DNA of 64,000 bases, from positions 2,385,856-2,449,855 of the forward strand of contig VCAZ01000037.1 of the NCBI GenBank assembly GCA_005784505.1. The letters run 5' to 3'. Source of the stretch: Bagarius yarrelli (Eukaryota > Chordata > Actinopteri > Siluriformes > Sisoridae). Made by a program: the position numbers and the translations under genes. The notes beneath the pieces were generated by a model. The model worked only from the letters and a program-made list of their open reading frames with translations. It had not been told where the DNA came from and did not search any database. This document shows positions 59,836 through 64,000 of the stretch, one piece after another (the stretch's first letter is position 1; every line of letters starts with the position of its first letter).

Positions 59836-62800
59836 ACGAATTAGAATTAGACAAAAATCCATAAACTGTTATTAGTTTTCTGGCTCAAAATATGAAAATG
59901 TTCATGGGTCACTATGTACGTGATGTACCTCAGCTTTATCTTTAAAGTCAGGGTAAAGCCGCCGCCGCCGCTCTCCTGCATGAGTCACCTGAATTAAAGT
60001 GTCCTTATCTTCTCCTCTCACATGGAACACAGTCGAGCAGCTCCTCCGAGCCCAATTTTTACAAGATTTCAATTTTGCGGAAGGACAAACTGCCCGCTTT
60101 CATGTACAGAAACTGGAATCTGTGCTTTTTTTTTCCCCGGAACAGCAAAGTCAAGGATTTTTTTTGAAGCTCGTATTGCTCGAGGTTTGTGTATTTTGTG
60201 TTCATGTTAGAAGTGTTGCAAAAGTAAAAAAAAAAAATTGAAAATGTGGGAAAAAATGAAATATCCACCTAAATGTTATTTTCAAAAAAGTGTTTTTTAA
60301 TAAAGAGGAACTTCCTGTGAAATAATATAAAACCGTGATTTGCCTTCGAATTTATAAAATAAAAAAAAAAAGGAATACATTTATATATCATGACAAATTC
60401 CTGCTCTTTGATTGGTCAGTAGGTGCGTTTACACGAAGCGAAGTCTTCTGATTACAACGCGGAATATGCTTCATGTAAACACTGTAATCAGATTAAAATA
60501 TGACATCACTTGCCGACCTGAGATGACCGGCTTGTTATGCAAAAGTTTCTTCCTACTCCAGGCCACAACTTTCTCTTTCACTAATCCTTAATATGGATCT
60601 TCATCCACCGGCTTCCAAGTGAATCAGCAAGGTTTAGCTCCTTACACCCGTCCCCCCCTAAAGAGTGTACTTGCTTGATTAACAGTTATCCTGTGGTTAG
60701 TTGAGGGTTATGGGCCTTGCTCGGGGGACTAGCATGAGCAGTCTGAGCACCACTGAGCTACCACTTCTCCAGTCTTCTAGCTGTTCTTCTCTCATTGATA
60801 AAAGAGTAGGAAGGACTGAGTTGCCTACTTTCCAGGTCCAGAAGATAAATTGATTTCACACACCATTGATTATTAAGCCACACCATGTGCAGGGCCTTAT
60901 TTATCATGACCAGCGCTAAAGGTTTTTTAAACTAGTAGTCTCTAACAGTAGACATTTTCTTTTGGCGGAAAAAAAACCATCTGAAAATTGCTCTTCCTTA
61001 AACATCAGCGTTGAAGTTTTCCGAACAGAGTGTTCTTAATCCGCTCAGAACGCAAAAGGAAATTTACATGCATTTTGAGGGATTAAGACCACGCGAGCGT
61101 CGAGATCAGGCAGCGCTGAGCTTTGGCGCGGCAGGTTCTAAAAAATAATTACCCCAGCCTAACATAATGTGTGGAAAATAAATGTGTGGAGAAACACCAG
61201 TCATCTCTATTCATCACCGGTGAACCTGGGACCTAAGAATGAAAAATGATCTCCAGGGTATTGAAAATAGACGTCATGCAACGCTAAACGTCTCAAAATG
61301 ATATACCTGCAGGTCACCCAGCGCGCACGTCAACAACCATCTGTTGCTTTTGTCCTGTCTTTGTCCCGCATCCTTCCCCTCCATCCCCCACCAGTGGGAT
61401 CTTACCTAACCCTTATTATTAGTTATGTTTTTATACCAAACATACAGATTAGACCAAGAAAGTTTTTGTTCTAGCTGCTTCAACACTTAATTTACCATCA
61501 CAATTCCATCCAAAATTAGTTAACTCAGTTAAGTAGGTACCACAGTTCCTAACCGTCTGTTCTATATAGTATGGTTATGGGTAGTAGGCATGAAATTTAG
61601 ACATACTACATCGACCATGATATGGTCATGTGATATATGACATCACAACACCATGAAGGAACAATGTTTTTTCCTGAAGTTATTAAAGCTACTACGTCGT
61701 CCCTCTCGTCTGATCATGGGCTGGTAAATTGTCTATAGTATACGTTCTTCAGAAAGCGGTAGATCACCCGGGAACTTTACACACACTGTTTTTCCACATA
61801 CTAAATACTCAGATATAGTATTTCGATTTGGACATGCGAGATAAAACTTTTTTGCATGCGCACATTTTTAATTTCCCCGTTTATACCGGTAGGCCAATAA
61901 CTAAATTGTGGTTTAATTTATGAAAAATCTGCTGGATGATTTGGTTCTAATGAACAAATGGAGAAAAAAACCCCAAAAACAATCATCCAGACCTCCATAA
62001 ACTCATTTTTCCCCCTGAAATTAGTACAATGCTTTGCCTGGAAAACATGTCGCAATAAAAAAAACAATTTTTCAAAAATGCCCGAGCGTTGACAGCGATT
62101 TGCTCGGCACAATGAAATGGAAGTTAGATATATGACAGCCTTATTTCCACAAACCAGCAAACAGTTGGAAAAAAAAAGAAGTGACGAGGACAAGAGAGAA
62201 AAGAGCTGATGAGGCAGACGGAAGGCTTTTTTTATCTTCTTTGTATTGCTTTCCTCGCCGAACAAAGCCTCTGACGGTTGTTGCGAGTGCGCGACGTCTG
62301 AGACGTACAACAAGGACTCTCGCAGTGTAGAATTACCAAGCTTAGTGAAATCACTGCACGCTTAATGCACAAGAAAAACGGATTCCGTTCATCAGCAAAG
62401 ACCATTTTCTCGATGTAAAGATAATTACAAGCTTGTATTAAAGAAACCTCTGAGGCTGAAGCGCTTTTTTTTTCTGTGGATTGGGTAACATAAAAAAAAC
62501 AAAAAAAACACCAACCCAAGAACAAAATGTGAATGCTGGCATCCAGAGTTGTCTGTTTGTCTCATCGATTTGATAAGCATCAGGGACCGCGGCAGCACGT
62601 CTGATTTCCAGCAGCGCCGCTTCCTGTCTCTCGGGGAGCTCGCAGACCGAGAATACAAATGATGTGTGATATTTAAACGGCTTTAACATTTGCGGAGCCC
62701 AAACAAGTCCGGACGCTCGCGCAGGTCTCTGTCTAAACATATGCATATAACCCGAGCGTGGGCCAGCTTTAGGGTTCAAAGCAAATGAACTAAATTCATT

Positions 62801-63019
62801 TATGTCAGTGTCTGTGCTCACACCTTAGACGATGGGGTTTAGCTGGAGTTCTGGTTTCTATAGTAACACTGAGCTCACAGGCACCTGCAGTGGGGATTGG
62901 ATAGATGAAAGAAAAGCAAACGTGTTCTGCGATTTGTTGCGGTTACTTTATCATCAGTGTGTCTTCCTCAAACTGTTGAACAAATTCTGAAGTACACATC
63001 TGTCTAAAACGTCTTTGTC

Positions 63020-63640
63020 CATCCCTCCAGACTCCATCCGTTCCATGAAGACATGCTGTGTTCTGGATGTTTTGGAGTGGAATAACTCTCATGTCCTGTA
63101 CATGACACAACCCCTTTAAACTGAACAGCTTTGGGTTTTAATTCAGGTTTATTCATATGGCCCTTGTAACAATAACCCTTGTCTCAAAGCAGCTTTACAG
63201 AACATACGTACCAATACAGAAGTCCACGATTAATTCTAGAATTTTTTTCTGAGAACTTATTAAAAAAACATCCCTAGTGAGCAAGCCGGGGGCGACTGAG
63301 GCAAGGAAAAACGCCCTTAGACGGTACATGGGGAGAAACCTCAGGAGGAACCCGACTCAATAGGAAACCCATTGTCATTTGGGTGATTATTTTATTTTAA
63401 ACAGCGGCTACTGTGATTCCAGGATGAACTGGAACACTGACTTCTTACTTCAACATTGGTGTCTGATCTCACTAATACTGTTGCGAATAAATAATCAAAG
63501 CCACACAGTCACATGACACAATCTAGCGAAAAAGCTTGCACAGAAGAAAGAAGGGAGAGTGAGACTAAGATCTGGAATAGGGCGTTTAAAGAACACATGG
63601 ATGTGATGGACGGGTGTTCCAATCATTTTGGCTATGTGGT
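63020..63640 (-). mobile_element. MITE family M, copy 3, split by another element
   Basis: The right end ...GGGTGTTCCAATCATTTTGGCTATGTGGTGTA is the reverse complement of the M terminal repeat. The left part includes ACATGCTGTGTTCTGGATG and CTTTAAACTGAAC...TTTGGG. The two halves are separated by about 280 bases of a different repeat. Confidence 0.75.
63136..63420 (+). mobile_element. Fish dispersed element nested in MITE copy 3
   Basis: CAGGTTTATTCATATGGCCC ... CAAAGCAGCTTTACAGA ... GAGCAAGCCGGGGGCGACTG ... GGCAAGGAAAAACGCCC ... GGAGAAACCTCAGGAGGAAC ... GTCATTTGGGTGA. These conserved blocks mark a widespread fish repeat of uncertain class. Confidence 0.75.
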
Positions 63641-64000
63641 GTACTGACCTAATTAATGTGTGCAGCTTCGCTTAATATTTCTTACTGCCACCGTATATAA
63701 ATTTGAACCATTAAAGTCTGTAGCTGATTTACATTCCAGCTGAAGCTGGTCGTCTCCCCGAAGGCCGGAAAGGTCCGAGTCAGCAATATGAAGGTGATTG
63801 ACTCGTACAGAGGAAGAAAAGCTCAGACTCGACCCGACTAACGTGCAGTATGAAAGATCATCACTGCGAATATCGATTCGAATAACTGCCACACTGCTGG
63901 GACCGTATGATACACTTTTTTACAGTGATTTGGTAGCCCCTCCACCATGGAGTGCATCAATCATCCGGTGCATTTCTTCTCTTTCTGGGAATCTCAACTG

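Larger units (their letters stand above)
52424..64000. other. 5' flank of asic3; no gene recognised
   Basis: The sequence directly 5' of exon 1A (52424 onward) should contain the 1A promoter and 5' UTR, but no TATA box or clear motif cluster stands out. The rest is AT-rich with dispersed repeats (A, B, M families), a cryptic GAATCA-rich block at 55850-56740 and isolated low-quality open frames. No coding exons with splice support were found on either strand. Confidence 0.5.

Noticed and set aside
62438..62821. 127-codon minus-strand open frame
   Set aside because: No recognisable domain; the C-terminal Phe/Lys runs come from homopolymers.
1..64000. CRISPR arrays, operons, prophage or bacterial defence genes
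   Set aside because: The sequence is intron-bearing vertebrate DNA. The only tandem arrays are microsatellites and minisatellites without spacer structure.

Overview
This is a window of animal nuclear DNA, almost certainly from a ray-finned fish. Coding exons are split by short AT-rich introns with standard splice sites, microsatellites are common, and fish-type SINEs, MITEs and Tc1/mariner remnants are abundant. The SINE and MITE families would suit an otophysan such as a catfish, but that is only inference. I reconstructed three protein-coding genes exon by exon. In each one all exon phases agree and the summed coding length is a multiple of three.

Layout. 1-620 is CA-rich simple sequence and 621-2571 is repeat-rich. 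abcb8 (mitochondrial ABC half-transporter) lies on the minus strand, 8097 down to 2572, in 16 coding exons (712 aa). atg9b (autophagy lipid scramblase) lies on the plus strand, 9806-15682, in 13 coding exons (810 aa). abcb8 and atg9b are divergent, sharing a spacer of about 1.7 kb with four CCAAT boxes, a YY1-like site and a CRE palindrome. 15683-21982 is intergenic and full of mobile-element remnants. asic3 (acid-sensing ion channel) lies on the minus strand, 52423 down to 21983, with 11 coding exons per transcript. 52424-64000 shows no recognisable gene.

Main point. The asic3 locus carries two complete alternative first coding exons, 16 kb apart. One (51899-52423) is ASIC3-like and keeps the proton-sensing histidine. 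The other (36243-36860) resembles the ASIC2b-type first exon and has alanine there. Both end in phase 0 after ACA and fit the same exon 2, predicting 513-aa and 544-aa channels that share most of the ectodomain, TM2 and a PDZ-ligand tail. Mammalian ASIC1 and ASIC2 have such paired first exons; I know of no such pair described for ASIC3.

Other notable points are a perfect-looking U12-type AT-AC intron in atg9b, two GC-AG introns in abcb8, a nested mariner-in-MITE insertion with TA duplications, a roughly 0.9-kb minisatellite between the two asic3 first exons, and several dispersed repeat families. The three genes share a neighbourhood in human (ATG9B-ABCB8-ASIC3 on 7q36), but here asic3 sits on the atg9b side, which suggests a local rearrangement.
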